Numbered from the stretch's first letter, positions 47,565-62,004 are shown. The stretch is DNA of 64,000 nt from Clarkia xantiana subsp. parviflora (GCA_036873135.1 JAPTYO010000014.1:21226952-21290951); one strand, 5' to 3'. Numbers and translations are program-made. Notes: generated by a model not told the origin, from the sequence alone.

Positions 47565-47960
47565 TGTTGGGTGAACAGTTTAGCCGAGTTAAATTATTTT
47601 ATCCATTAGGGTTAACCCGGCTAAACTGTTCATCCAACCAAATGAGTTTTAGAAAAAATAACATAAAAACTACATAAATACTAAAATTTAAAACTCTATT
47701 GTGTTGAGTGAACGATTTGATCGAGTTAACCATAAGATAAAACTATTTAAAAAGTTTTATTTTCTAGGGTTAATCCGTCCAAACTATTCCAAACCCAATA
47801 GAGTTTTAGAAAGAAAAAAATATTATAACTACATGAACCTAAATTTTAAAAACTTATTGATTTAGGTGTACACTTTGATCGGGTTAACCCTAAAGGATAA
47901 AACTATTTAAACAATTTTATCATCTAAGTTAACCCGACCAGAATGTGCACCCAATTAAAT
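47565..47960. repeat. Array of three diverged hairpin units
   Basis: Three successive inverted repeats, about 47,571-47,643, 47,691-47,805 and 47,848-47,957, share the layout (ta)ttg-ggtg-acagttt-gccg-gttaaccc ... ggttaacccg ... aaccaaat. Unit 1 arms match 25 of 27 positions. Units are separated by AT-rich spacers with gagttttagaaa. Confidence 0.8.
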
Positions 47961-48529
47961 AGGGTTTTAGAAAAAACCATAAAACTATATTTTTTGAAGT
48001 AACATGCGAAAAAGCTAAAAAAAACAAAGAAAAAAAATCTATAAAAAGTTAACGAAAAAAACAAAGTAAAACTGCAATTTTTTTTTTTTTAAAGTTACAA
48101 GCGAAAAAAAAGCTAAAAAAAACAAAGAAGAAAAGCTATAAAAAAAAGGCAACGGTTGTGGACCTTGCTTCGGTCACGCAGCGGAATCGTCCCGCTTTCT
48201 ATAAATAGTAAGGCCAGAAAGCGGTTATATGTGTCTTAAATTAATAAAATTAAATAAAAATGTATAATTACTTATTCTACAGGTTGCAGGTTTTTTATAT
48301 ATTTTTTTTTTTTCACTTTTAGTTTCAAATGTTCATAACTTTCGTTTTATAAGACCAAATGATTCACGGTCAGTTGTGTTGCATTCGTTATTTTACGAGT
48401 TTCAATTCAAGACCCATATTGATATATTTATTGTAATGTATTCAGCTCACAACTGTCTAACAAGTCACACGTGCCTAAGTTCTATTATTTTTTTTTAAAA
48501 TGTACATGCTTAAATTATGTTTTTAACGC
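47961..48529. other. Intergenic AT-rich DNA
   Basis: No gene; a possible flank of the foldback array. Confidence 0.3.
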
Positions 48530-49023
48530 TAGGGCTGTAAACGAGTCGAGTCGAGTATCTGACAATCTCGACTCGACTCGACTCATTTTACTCGAGCTCG
48601 AACTCGACCGAGCCTTAATATTTTGAGCTCGAGCTCGACTCGGTGCCATACTCGACGAGTTCGAGCTCGACAAAGTTTTTTTTTTTAAAAAAAAAAAATT
48701 AATTAATAAATGGTGTATTTTAGCTCGAGCTCGAAATCGACTCGATTAGGCTTTTGACTCGAGCTCGAAGTCGACTTGAACTCAATATACAGTATACTAT
48801 TTATTATTTAAAAATCGAAAACTTGAGCTCGAACTCGACTTGATTAGGAAAAAGAAAAAAGTTCGATTAGGCTCGCGAGCCTCTCGAGTCGAGTACCAAT
48901 GAACTCGAACTCAACTCAGCTTTAGAAAAAGCTCGACTAAACTCGGAATTTAGCGAGTCGAATTCGAATATCGACTGGGCCGATCTCGAGCAGCTCCAAG
49001 TAGCTTGGCTCGTTTACACCCCA
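48530..49023. mobile_element. hAT-like MITE with (ga)ctcga(g) subterminal repeats
   Basis: Starts TAGGGCTGTAAACGAGTCGA and ends ggctcgtttacacccca, an imperfect terminal inverted repeat. Both subterminal regions are rich in tcgagctcgac motifs. An 8-bp target duplication is not clear. The style (TAGGG...-CCCTA ends, subterminal GC repeats) resembles the hAT MITE at 14,211. Confidence 0.7.
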
Positions 49024-49092
49024 TACATAACACATTCAAATTTTACAACTCAATTAAAAATCGAGTGTTAACACATTAATCAATGTAACGTG

Positions 49093-49330
49093 TAGGGCTG
49101 TAAACGAGTCGAGTCGAGCTGAGTATCTGGCAAGCTCGACTCGACTAGACTAGACTCGTTGTACTCGAGCTCGACCGAACATAAATTTTTCAAACTCTTG
49201 CTTGACTACGTGTCATACTCGACGAGCTCATTCTCGGCTCGACTTGACTCGCAAACTTTAAATTGTTCAATTAAATCATAAAATTGTGTATCTTAGATCG
49301 AGCTCGAACTCAGTTTGAATTGAATATATA
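49093..49330. mobile_element. Second, truncated copy of the same MITE family
   Basis: The same 5' end TAGGGCTGTAAACGAG recurs at 49,093 in the same orientation with similar tcgagctcga repeats, but no matching right end is seen. Confidence 0.65.
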
Positions 49331-49887
49331 TATTATGCTAGTTAGATATATTATGTTATATATAAACTTTTTTTAAGTTGTATATATTATAAAGACTCTA
49401 TATAAATATTTCGTCAAAGTAATGTAAATATAATATCAAATTAAAATTTTAATATAAATATAAATATTCTCACAAATATAATAATTATATGTAAATGTAA
49501 TTTTGTATTAATTAGTCATGGTTTGATTTAAAAAATTAATATATGTAGTAATATTATTTATAATATAAACTCGGGTGTAGTTTATAATTTTACGAAAATA
49601 ACGTGTGTAATATAACTTATAATATAAAAAATAATGTAATTTATATTTAAAAAACAAATTAAATATAATTTTTATTTTTTAAGACATTTTATTATTTTGT
49701 CTCAAATAACCTTCTTGATAGGTTACAAGTTTAAATAATTAAATTATTTTCTAAGTTATCATAACAAACTTTCCTTTTTTATTTAAAATTACTATTTTTA
49801 GTAGGCGTGACCATTCCGCAGCGGGATATAAGAATTTTCCAACGGTTGTATACCTAATTAGTTTAGGTAAGATGTTATCTATAAATA
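49331..49887. other. AT-rich DNA without features
   Basis: Nothing recognised. Confidence 0.3.
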
Positions 49888-50416
49888 TAAACAACATAAA
49901 TGATCCTCGAACTTTACTCATTTTTCTATTTCTGTCCTTGAACTTTATTTTTTTCTATTGATGTACCTGAACTCGTCAAATTCATTCTCTTTTAGTCCCG
50001 TGTTAAAATTTTACTGTTAATTGTGGGTGATTAGATGTTGATTAAGCAAAAAATATTGACATGGACAAGTTGGCGTGTCATAGTTTTGGCCACATCATGT
50101 TTAGTGCCTTTCATTTTCATGTTTTTTTTAATTTTCTTTTATTTTTTTCTTTATTTATTTATTCATTTATTTATTTTTTAGTTATTGATATATATTAAAA
50201 AATATGATGTGAACCTAAATATGTCATGTTAGCTTGTCCACATCAATATTTTTTGCTCAATCAGCGTCTAATCACCCACAATTAACAGTAAAATTTAACG
50301 ACGAGACTATAACAGAATGGATTTGACGAGTTCAAGTATATCAATAGAAAAAGATAAAGTTCAAGGACAGAAATAGAAAAATGAGTAAAGTTCGATGACC
50401 ATTTATATTGTTTTCC
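49888..50416. mobile_element. Foldback MITE, about 529 bp
   Basis: Arms of over 150 bp pair: left ctcgaactttactcattttt... against right ...aaaaatgagtaaagttcgatg; left gggtgattagatgttgatt against right aatcagcgtctaatcaccc. Outer ends are aaacaacataaatg / catttatattgttt. I could not fix a target duplication. Confidence 0.85.
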
Positions 50417-52376
50417 CTTTTTCATCTCATATCACTAACGATAAATTAATGGATGAAGCATTCCGTATTTAATCCAACTCAACTCACTTCCAATAATAAT
50501 GCTAAATATTACGGTAATTTAGGTCGATATTTTGGTTCGACAGCAGAAGGTACTTTTGTTTCCATTAAGATAGATATTCACTCCATTTTCATCCATTAAA
50601 TATGCATATGCGTCATATATTATTGTCAATGCAGTGCAATCAAATAAGTCACGACAATATCAATAATATGCTTGACTTTTTGTAATATACTCGAAAATAT
50701 GGTAATTATATTGTGGATTCGCTAACCTTATATAGTTATTAAATAAAGCTATTTGGCCAATCAACCAAAAAGAGACTTAAATCCGTGAGGTAACTTATAA
50801 GAAGGGAAACCCAACCAAGTTGTCAGGAGATCATAATATCTAGGTTCAACGAGACAACCTAGTCATAAGAGTGAGTGTGATCACTGTAAGATCAGACTCC
50901 AAATCCCATTTCTATAATGCAAAATAGTGTTAGTGTGAGTTCAGCTTAAGCGTAAGCTTTTAATGATTCATAAGAAATCTAAAAAAAAATGGTGAAACTC
51001 TGGAGATAACTCATAGTTGTGATAGAATTGTTAATATTAAGAATTACCTATGCTTTGGCAAAAAAAGAAGAATTACCTATGCAACTTAGAAAATGTGCTG
51101 TTTAGAAAGGAATCATTGACAATTCTTAGAAACATTTGCAGAACCAGACGCTTGAGACATTGACAAAACGAATCACAAAGCGTGAACTGAACCATACTAG
51201 GAAGATACATGTGTGGATCATATCATCATTTACACAAACGACGGTTGATTCAAGGATATCATCATGTCTATCATTTAGCTAGTATAGTCGTTATAATCTC
51301 ACAAGGAAATATTCAAAAAGTAATACACATTTATCATATGCATGTATTAACCGTTGAACTCAAAATTCGTGTCCAATATGTTTCCACTTTCCACTCATGT
51401 GATGGTTGGAAAGTGACTATTTTGCAATAAATGTAATTTTGGGTTAGTGTTGATTGGGCTCAAAATTGAACATAGCCCAATTTGAGTCAGATGAAAAATG
51501 TGGAATTTTCTTTTACCACATTGGTTGCCTGGATTTACTTACGCTTTCGTTCTTTAGTCGATTTTGAACATTTTTGATATTATGCATATTATATATAATT
51601 ATTATTTATGTAATTGCATGTTAAACATTAAAAATTAACTAATTGAGATTAAGTCCTTAAAATTTTAAATACTGCAATTTGATCTTTTAACTTTATAAAT
51701 TGCATACTTACCCTATGTATTTACAACCCTATTTATAGTACAAAATAAACGATGATCCATTATGTTACTGTGGCTGTCTAATATGTTTGTAGGGAGTGTT
51801 TTGCAGCTTGATGATCATCATCGGAGTGGTGTCATCACTCTCTGGATCGTACTCTGCTATCTCAAAAATAATTCAAAGTCTGTTAACATGTTTGTGTTGC
51901 TAGTTAATTTGATTTTTTTTCCAAAGATAAAATAAAAATAAAAATTCAAAGTCTGTTAACTAGCAACACAAATATGTTATAACTTCCGATTACATAATAT
52001 AAATTCCAATCAAAGCATACCAACTAGCTAGACAGACATGATCACATGAATGGGGGACGCTTTAGTAGATTATTTACTATTTTTGTTCCAGACATTTTAT
52101 TTTACAATCATGTGATTTCTATTTACATTGTTATTTAGAAAGCCATCTATAGTTAGTCTGATCCTGAAGAAAATTTGTTGTTCAATAATGTTGGAAATCG
52201 TCATTAACACGGTTAAGACCGAATAAATTTTACTTGCCTATTGTAGAAGAATGGATTTTACTGGGGTTGAAATCACAGATCTAGGAAAATTGTACAATAA
52301 TATTACACAGGGGAAACATGTACAACATCTCTATTCAAGACCTACCTTCTCCAATCTCTGTTTCAAACTGAATTGA
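50417..52376. other. Intergenic DNA
   Basis: No gene. One small local duplication: attcaaagtctgttaac near 51,871 and 51,943, the second followed by an inverted tagcaacaca. Confidence 0.4.
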
Positions 52377-55062
52377 TCACTGTGATGAATCGCGTGTGAT
52401 GCGGAAGCTGACCCCGTCTCTTAGATGGCCAACTGCCGTTGGCCACAACCATTTCAACATGTTTGGACCCAATACCTAATCAAGTCACCACAATACAACA
52501 TCCTCATTCATAAGTCGAAACAAATTATTCTAATTATCAGATGCTACTTACCGATGTCACATTCTTGTAAAAACCGAGGTCAAATGGATGTCGATAGCTC
52601 TGCCCAGACTTCCTTGCCAACCATGCTCCCCGAACTCCTTCGTAGTACTAATGACAGACAAACTCACTCACTCGGTCATGTCAGTCTTCTAAAACGAAAC
52701 AAGTGAAGGCAAATAGAGGTATTTACCTCTATGGTTGTCATGTTATGGGACAGCAGGTATATATGCCAGCCTAGTAATGTAGCAAGTGTCAGAGCCAGTC
52801 CAATCACAGGTACTCCACATATAACCTGAAATGCATTTATCAAAACTACTGGATACCACTCCTTCACAGTAACAACAACTAGAACAAACTGATTTAGCTG
52901 ACGCACATAAGTTAGTTTTATCAAACGCGGATCTGCAAGTTGCCAGTCCCTTTGCAATGCAGACATAAAGATAATGACCTGCACAAGCAGATATATCTAA
53001 TCAGAGATAGTTAAAGCCCACCGATGGTGTCTGTTTGAGGGAGAGACTCATACTGTGGAATACATGCTTCCAATAGTGGCAAATAAGACCAGAACAAAGA
53101 AAGCCTTGTAGTTCCAATAGCCAACACAATTGTTTATCCATATACAGTGATGATCCTGAAACCAAGTTGCTAATTAATTTGGCTATGAGAATAATGAAAA
53201 AGAAACCAACACACATTGGAGACTTATTGGAGAAGAGATCACAACTCTTACCATTCTCAAGACACATCTTCTACAGACTCGGCAATGATGGCATCTTGGA
53301 GGCTTGTAAGTAGAGCAAGTCTCACATTTTCTTGGTAAGACCTACCAAGAGAGACCGTCATACTAAATCATTATGTCTCCAAGAGAGATGTTGGGAGAAA
53401 AAAGTGGGTGTAAAACGTTGACAATTGAATCAATCATATATATTCATGGGGAACTTTACGTAGCAGGATGGGCCTAAGGTCGCCACTACTAGCCTATTCT
53501 TTTTAATTGGCCAATATATATATATATATATATATATATAATCATGGGGGCTTCTCAAGTGATTTTCTAGTTTCCAGCAACCAATGTATCTAAAGTCTAG
53601 CCAAGCTTTCACCATTAAAGCGGACTTTCAAAATCTCCTCAAATCTCAGAAAGCAATAACCAAATAGTTACTGTCTGTTGCTATAACCGATCCAGTTATA
53701 ACTCTGTGAATCTAAGGAAATTCAAAGAAATCAACTTCAGTGGTTTGAGTAGTACTAGTACCAAGGCAGATTTTTTCTTAATGAACTCTTGATAGTGAGT
53801 TTCTAGGAAACAAACAGAAATTCTGCTTACATAGAACCCTTTCTAAACTAATCAACTATCACATAACAATGGGGTCGGCTGATAGCCAGAATTTGCAGAT
53901 GAATTCAATAATGAAAAAGGATCTTCTGTTACTAGGAACATTAAGTTATTTTTTTATATAAAAGCAAGAACACGAACTCAAACTCTAAAAGTAACAGATT
54001 TTAAGTCCAACAAGGAAAGCAAACCCAATGAGCGAATCTCCAAGCCTCAGACAAACAATAACCTAAACATTCCGATCTGAGCATCAGTCAAGGCACTAAA
54101 CCTTCAACGTACTTAAACAAGAGCGCCTTTTTACGATGAAACTCGTTAAAAGGGAAATGATTGTTTGGATACAGCTCACGACAAAAGAAAAGAAGAGAGG
54201 GATGCATCTCTCCCTGCCACCTTTAGATAGCAACTAACTAACTACAGGTTTAGGGAAGGAAAGAATTTCTATAGTTTACTATTTTAAGGACCATTATTTC
54301 ATAGAGAAAAATACAGTAAAAAATTATAATGTACATCATTCGGTTTCCCTCTAAACTAGTCAAGAGATTTCAAGGAGAACAAATCCCTTTAAAAAAAAAT
54401 TCCAATCCCATCCCTATCCAACTAATAAGAGCTTTGTTTCCAACCCCTTGTCGTTCATGCAGCACAGAATCTTAACTTTTCACACTAGAAACAAGAAAGG
54501 TCTGAAAATAATAACCTTTTGGGCCGACTTGCAATGTAAGGTTTAAGCAATTAATTTCAATTATACCGACTAGCTGATCAAAGTACTGCTACTACTACAT
54601 CACAATCCTTAGTTTAACGCACGAGTTGCGCATACCACATAATACAGGATTCGAAGTCCTTAGTCAACTAACCTCACAGTCAATCCATTGAATTTTAAAT
54701 ATCACAAAAGAGTGCAGAACGCAATTCATTAAATAAATAAATAAATAAAAAGAGCGAATGAGAGCAAAGAAATTACTACTTACATTTCTCTGCGACGATT
54801 CTTGATGATCCGAAACCTCACCGTCTTCAACATCATGGACGTAGGAAGAAGGAACATGACCAGGGTCAGTGAGGACGCAAATGAAGAACGAGAAAATGCA
54901 AAAACCGATCAAAAATGTAAAAATGAAGATATTCAATGATCCAACTGAGCTCTGGAGGCCGACCCAATCGTCTAAGAATACGAACAAGGTGACGTAATAC
55001 ACGAAACCCATTGCCAGAAACACCATCGAGACTGGGAAGGATCGAAATCTCTCCCACTTCAT
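52377..55062 (-). CDS. PAT: DHHC-type protein S-acyltransferase (PAT15/16-like)
   Basis: Seven exons: 55062-54784, 53341-53252, 53155-53054, 52978-52907, 52825-52727, 52647-52552, 52475-52377; 278 aa. It transfers palmitate to cysteines of membrane-associated proteins, in endomembranes or plasma membrane. Two membrane spans ([36 protein letters not shown]) precede the DPGHVP motif. The Cys-rich domain is [18 protein letters not shown] (from C99), with active site DHHC at 124-127 followed by [16 protein letters not shown]. Two more spans follow, then TTIE (211-214), the conserved TTxE motif. The start [12 protein letters not shown] fits the family; ATG 55122 in the same frame would add 20 residues. 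Intron 52826-52906 is 81 nt and open in frame (see findings). Intron 1 carries a (TA)n repeat. Confidence 0.95.
53514..53541. repeat. (TA)n microsatellite in PAT intron 1
   Basis: Uninterrupted AT dinucleotides, about 14 units, inside the 1.44-kb first intron. Confidence 0.95.
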
Positions 55063-55122
55063 TATGGTGAAAACTGAATTTGTAAGAAGAAATCCAGATG
55101 GATATCTATCGACTCCGTTCAC

Positions 55123-55769
55123 AGAATGATCGCATTTTCCTAAATTGATCGCAAGAATTTCACTTTGTTCGTGATTGCCAAAGTCTAGGGCACAACAGAA
55201 TAGACCTATTGTTTACCAAAAATGAATAGGTGTTATTTACCAAAAAAGAATAGACCTTTATGTCAAGCCCAAAACGAGCAACTAGGCATACTACTAAGCT
55301 TGGTAATTGGACTGGGTTAAGCCTGATTTTTTTGAAGGCACCTACTTAATTTCAACTGTTTTCATAATTTTTTTTTTTTTTGCCATTTCTATTTTTATTT
55401 TCCTTATAAAAAATAATGAGCTAATAGTGAAGACCGATTCTGACGCAGTATGTTGGCTAAGCATGTCATTGTAAGGTGACACTCTTTGAATATTTCAAAC
55501 TTAAATCTTCATAGACGAACTATATAGAAGTTTTTAACTATTAAACTACCACTAATAATGATGCTATATTTCTCATTCAAAAGTATGTTCTTGTTGAATT
55601 TTTTTTTAGAATGTTTTAACTGAAAGCTTCTAAAATAATTATTGCCCACATGTCACATTAAGTCAATTCATAAAATAAACCTAAACCCTAAATTATTTTT
55701 ACTTAAATTCTTCCTCATCATATATATTATATATAAGTTAAGTAGATTTTTTAATATTACTTTTAATGT
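55123..55769. other. PAT upstream region
   Basis: 5' flank without a recognisable core promoter box or other gene. A short direct duplication (taccaaaaatgaataggtg / taccaaaaaagaatagacc) lies at 55,216-55,255. Confidence 0.4.
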
Positions 55770-55782
55770 CTTTTAACTTCCC

Positions 55783-56198
55783 TTTTTTTTTTTTGTAGAA
55801 AACGCACATATTATAGATAAAACAAGCAAGTACACCAACAACAAACAAACTGATAATGAAACATCCCTCCTAAACAACCAAGCCTACAGGGATGTCATCA
55901 TCAATCCAACAACTAAATAAGTTCAAGATCCAGCAGCCTTAGCAAGTCTATGAGCCGAAGAAACAAACACACGGTCTACCTTACAAACAGAAAGATGTTC
56001 AAACATACTAAGAAGAAAACCGATATCAGAGATCACCCCCAAAAGGACTGCAGGGGCCTTCAAAGAGGAATTGATAGCAGCAACCAGAAGAGAAGAGTCT
56101 GTGAGGAGCTTGATTGGGGAACTTGCAAATTCCTAAGCCAATGCCAGGCCAGCACGAACAGCCACGGCTTCTGCCAGCAATGGATCCGTCCCTTGCCA
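55783..56198 (-). mobile_element. 5'-truncated LINE insertion (RNase H end)
   Basis: The minus strand encodes LLAEAVAVRAGLALA, then LTDSSLLVAAINSSLKAP and VDRVFVSSAHRLAKAAGS: the end of the RNase H domain found in some plant LINE ORF2 proteins. It is followed by a 3' UTR and a poly(A) tail (12 T on + at 55,783). The perfect 13-bp duplication cttttaacttccc flanks it (55770-55782; 56199-56211). A stop within the frame shows decay. Confidence 0.88.
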
Positions 56199-56211
56199 CT
56201 TTTAACTTCCC

Positions 56212-56557
56212 CTTTGAGTTTTGTTCACTTTTTTGTTTTTTTTTTAATATTAATAATAATAATTAATGTTTCGAGCTTCATTTATTTCTGAGTAATATAA
56301 TATACATCAACATTCATTAATATGCCAACATGAGTTTGCAAATAACAGATGGAGAGATGAGTAATTGACAGAGTAGGAGGAATATTGATCATAACATTCA
56401 TTATAGAGACGGAGAAACAGCAAACAAGGGAGCTTGTTGTGGAAAGCTAAGGAGAGGCAGCAGCAGCAGCTAGTATGTATCAATAGCATGGCAGGCTTGG
56501 GGGTGGCTGTTTTTATACAATAATAATAAGGAATACATACGATAGGATAGGATACAT
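56212..56557. other. Probable 3' flank/3' UTR of glycolate oxidase
   Basis: No gene; transcripts of the oxidase gene would end here. Confidence 0.4.
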
Positions 56558-58806
<2,249 letters not shown>

Positions 58807-58953
58807 GATCTTCAGATGACACCTTAATTACACCACCTTAGTTGATCTTCAATCTGTACTACACAAGAAGAATATATATAATATAGTTTTATACATATAT
58901 ATTTTTCAGGTTTGCTGATTTTCGTATTTTCCTGATCAGAAACTAGTTCAACA

Positions 58954-58972
58954 CATGCATGCATGCATGCAT
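58954..58972. promoter_or_regulatory. (CATG)n / RY-type repeat upstream of GLO
   Basis: catgcatgcatgcatgcat lies about 150 bp upstream of the GLO start codon. It holds overlapping CATGCA (RY) elements, bound by B3-type factors in other plant promoters. It may simply be a microsatellite. Confidence 0.4.
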
Positions 58973-59934
58973 CTCAAAGAATATGTATAATTTAAATTTG
59001 GTGCATCAGATGATATACAATTAACATCATCATATTGATTTTTGCCCGAATACTAAGTGGTATGCTATATTAGACATGCAACCTCAAACAATGAAGTAGA
59101 AGATTGCATGTAGCCGAAACAATTATGATGAAGAAGAAGAAGAAACATATTGGATAAAGAGAAAGATAGAGCAGACACACCTTAGCTTGATGAGAGTGAG
59201 TGTAGTTGGAAAGAGGTCCTGAATAATTGGGGGTTTTTGATGAGGAACAGAAGATAGATAGAGCTATCAAAATTATTATTATTATTATATTTCGTATAAT
59301 TTATTTTAACTAAAATAGGCTAGAGTAGAGAGGGAGAAGAGGCTACACTAACACTACAATACAAGAAGATAAGAGGATGTAAAGGGCAGGGACCGGGAGA
59401 GACATACATTCTGGATTGGTTTTTAGAGGTGGGCATTATTCGAAGATATAAATCTCTGCAGCTCCAGATACACCAAAATTTGTGTAATTATACATAATTT
59501 CATGAGATGAGATTAGATTTGTGTGGTCTGCAGGAATGATGTTATTACATGTACATTGGACCTACTGAATCCATGATCCATCCAAAAGCAGCTAGCTACC
59601 ATTTTATTATATTCCCGTCCATCACTAACTATGTTATTCATTTATTTGTGTAGCTAGTGGTGGAACAGAGGGCGGGGAGTGCAAGAGTGATTGACCAAAG
59701 CTACGACTCTTTCTGTTGCAACTTTATTTTCATATTTATTAAGTGATCAAGTAAAATTCACTTATCCAAACTATCTAATTTGATGTACACTTCAACGTTT
59801 CATCTTTTAATCAGAAATTTGAGGTTCAAACACCGTACGAACTTTTAGAATAGAAAAATATTTATGATCATGCCACGTTTCACATGTATTATTTGCAGAA
59901 TAGTTTGTCCCAAAGATAATACCAGCGGAATGGC
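58973..59934. other. GLO upstream / intergenic
   Basis: No gene. At 59,805-59,885 a degenerate copy of the 42.5-kb SINE may be present (gaggttcaaacaccg and gaatagaaaaatatttatga). Confidence 0.4.
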
Positions 59935-60540
59935 AGCAAAAAACTACAGCGACAGCTGCTTTTTGCTGTCGCTACAACGTTTTGTAGCAAAAAGCAATTG
60001 TCGCTGCAGCATTTTTTTTTAATATTCTATTTTTTTAAATCCATTTTTTCCAAATATTTTGTTTTTATTTAAATTTAAATTTTTTGTTCTTATTATTACA
60101 ATTTTTTTTTAAAAATTTGGTTAAGTGTTTAGACGAATTTAAGGTTAACGATTCCAAATATTTCTCTTAACACAAACAGAGTTTAAAAAAAATGATAAGT
60201 ATGATGTCAAGTTATTCCCACCAATTTGTTTAACTTTTGTTTGACAAAAGCTAAAATTCGGTGTTCACCCAACAAAATAGTATTTTAAAATTTAGTTTTT
60301 TAAAATCCTATTTGTACTAAGAGAATGGTTTGGAACCATTAACCTTAAATTCGTCTAAACAGTTAACCAAATTTAATAGAATAAAAATTGGAATTAAAAA
60401 AAAAAATTAAATTTAAATAAAAACAAAATATTTGAAAAAAAATGGAATTAAAAAAATGGAATTTTTTTCTTTTAAAAATATAATACTATGAAAACAGTAA
60501 AAAACAGTTGTCGCTGCAACATTTTGCTGCCATCCTGGTT
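59935..60540. mobile_element. Foldback element with AGCGACA/TGTCGCT subterminal repeats
   Basis: Left end ggaatggcagcaaaa...cagcgacagctg pairs with the right end cagttgtcgctgcaacattttgctgccatcc. Inner arms (ccaaatattttgtttttatt against aataaaaacaaaatatttg) also pair, and so do ccttaaattcgtctaaac-type segments. A local hairpin gcgacagctgctttttgctgtcgc lies near the left end. The subterminal TGTCGCT repeats recall CACTA-derived elements; classification is uncertain. Confidence 0.75.
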
Positions 60541-61334
60541 TTATCTACGTGAAAAAATGTTCCGTATATAATATATGCGGAACGGAACATTTTTATGTAT
60601 TTTTCAATTTGGATGATGTTATTAGGAGGACGACTTCCCAAATTTTTCATACTTATCACCCCCAAAGCATGGACAGGTAGGTCACTACAAGAAGATGTAT
60701 GATTACTAAAAAATCTGGAGTGTTTCCACACGGATTACATCTAAAACAAATTACACATTTAATTTTATTTGAATGTGTAATAATCGATGTTAAGCTAGTT
60801 ATACGAATTTTTTAGGGGTGAACGGTTCTGGGTACTTTGTAATTTTAAGGTGTCCCGAAACCAGACCGATATCAAATGGTTTATTGTATTCATTACCCAA
60901 ACTGTACCGGAACCTATTTGAACCGTTTGGACTGAAACCATCCCAGAACCATTTAGATACGATCGGTTCCTGGTACCCGTTTGGAATCGCTTACATCCAT
61001 GTATTTTTTACAATGTCAATCTAAGCGTTTGATTTTTTATTGATGTCAACAAACACATATAAATCTATAAATCATGTAAAGTAATTAAATAGAAAGTGTT
61101 AGTAGCTTAATAACAAAAACATTTAATTTTGTAAAAGAAATATATAACAATTAATTTGATATTTTAAATATCACTTATGAATTAATAACAATTACTTTTG
61201 ATTTTGTGCTTTTGCAGACGAAAAGATTTTTTTACTTGAAGTAATTTTTAAGAAGATGTATAGCAAAATTGTATAAGTAGATTATTGAATGGATATCTAA
61301 TAGTGAGTAGAAAAGAGATAATGTGGCATATTTG

Positions 61335-61371
<37 letters not shown>

Positions 61372-61836
61372 GATAAGCAAGACTATATATCTAACTGAAA
61401 ATAGAGTTAGTTGTCTTTTTAATCTTGATTTAATGTCAACAATCTTGTTATTAGATTATCGGTTGTCAAGTATCTATAAGAAAAATTAAATAAGTATGAA
61501 CGATTGTATCCAAAATGAAAATTAAAGTATCATAGTGAATATTTTTTTATTTTTGTTATAATAGATATTTTTCAAAAAATAAAATTAAAATATTAACAGT
61601 ATATACGATATATACATAGTAATTTGTTGACTGTGTAATGTCATCATAAACACGCTAGTTATACTAATTATATAAGATAGATGGATGGATTATTTTCATT
61701 TATTATTATTTACTTCTAGACTATTCAGTATTTGCTTATGTAGTTCACTTGGGCCCATAAAGGATATGTGTCTAGTCTTGTGATGAAAAGTAAACTCCAC
61801 AGCCCAGTTTGTACAAAGCAATAGAGACTATTCATT
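60541..61836. other. Intergenic AT-rich DNA
   Basis: No gene. It includes gtcactacaagaagatg near 60,680 (like a CACTA terminus), a moderately GC repeat at 60,819-61,000 starting aggggtgaacggttctgg, and a (TA)n run at 61,338-61,365. Confidence 0.45.
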
Positions 61837-61882
61837 GTCCCACACCGAGAGCCTATAAGTCTTTCCACTAGTTAATAGATAG
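61837..61882 (+). promoter_or_regulatory. U6 promoter: USE and TATA-like box
   Basis: gtcccacaccg (61,837-61,847) resembles the plant snRNA upstream sequence element RTCCCACATCG and lies 66 bp upstream of the RNA. A TATA-like taatagata lies about 25 bp further on, a spacing used by plant RNA polymerase III U6 genes. Both boxes deviate from consensus. Confidence 0.55.
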
Positions 61883-61902
61883 GTGAGGAGCAAGAATAGA
61901 TT

Positions 61903-61922
61903 GTCCCTTCGGGGACATCCGA

Positions 61923-61954
<32 letters not shown>

Positions 61955-62004
61955 GGCCCCTGCGCAAGGATGACACGCATAAATCGAGAAATGGTCTAAA
62001 TTTT
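61903..62004 (+). ncRNA. U6: U6 spliceosomal snRNA
   Basis: Full-length match to plant U6: 5' hairpin gtcccttcggggacatccga, the ACAGAGA box in gatacagagaagattagcat, the AGC triad, and ggcccctgcgcaaggatgac forming the intramolecular stem-loop region. The 3' end reads atggtctaaatttttt, one change (C to T) from the usual ggtccaaa. It catalyses splicing with U2/U5. The complete conserved core, pol III terminator and upstream elements suggest a gene rather than a pseudogene. Confidence 0.93.

Noticed and set aside
55770..56211. A separate host gene for a small RNase H-like protein
   Set aside because: Poly(A) tail, 13-bp TSD and in-frame stops identify a LINE fragment.
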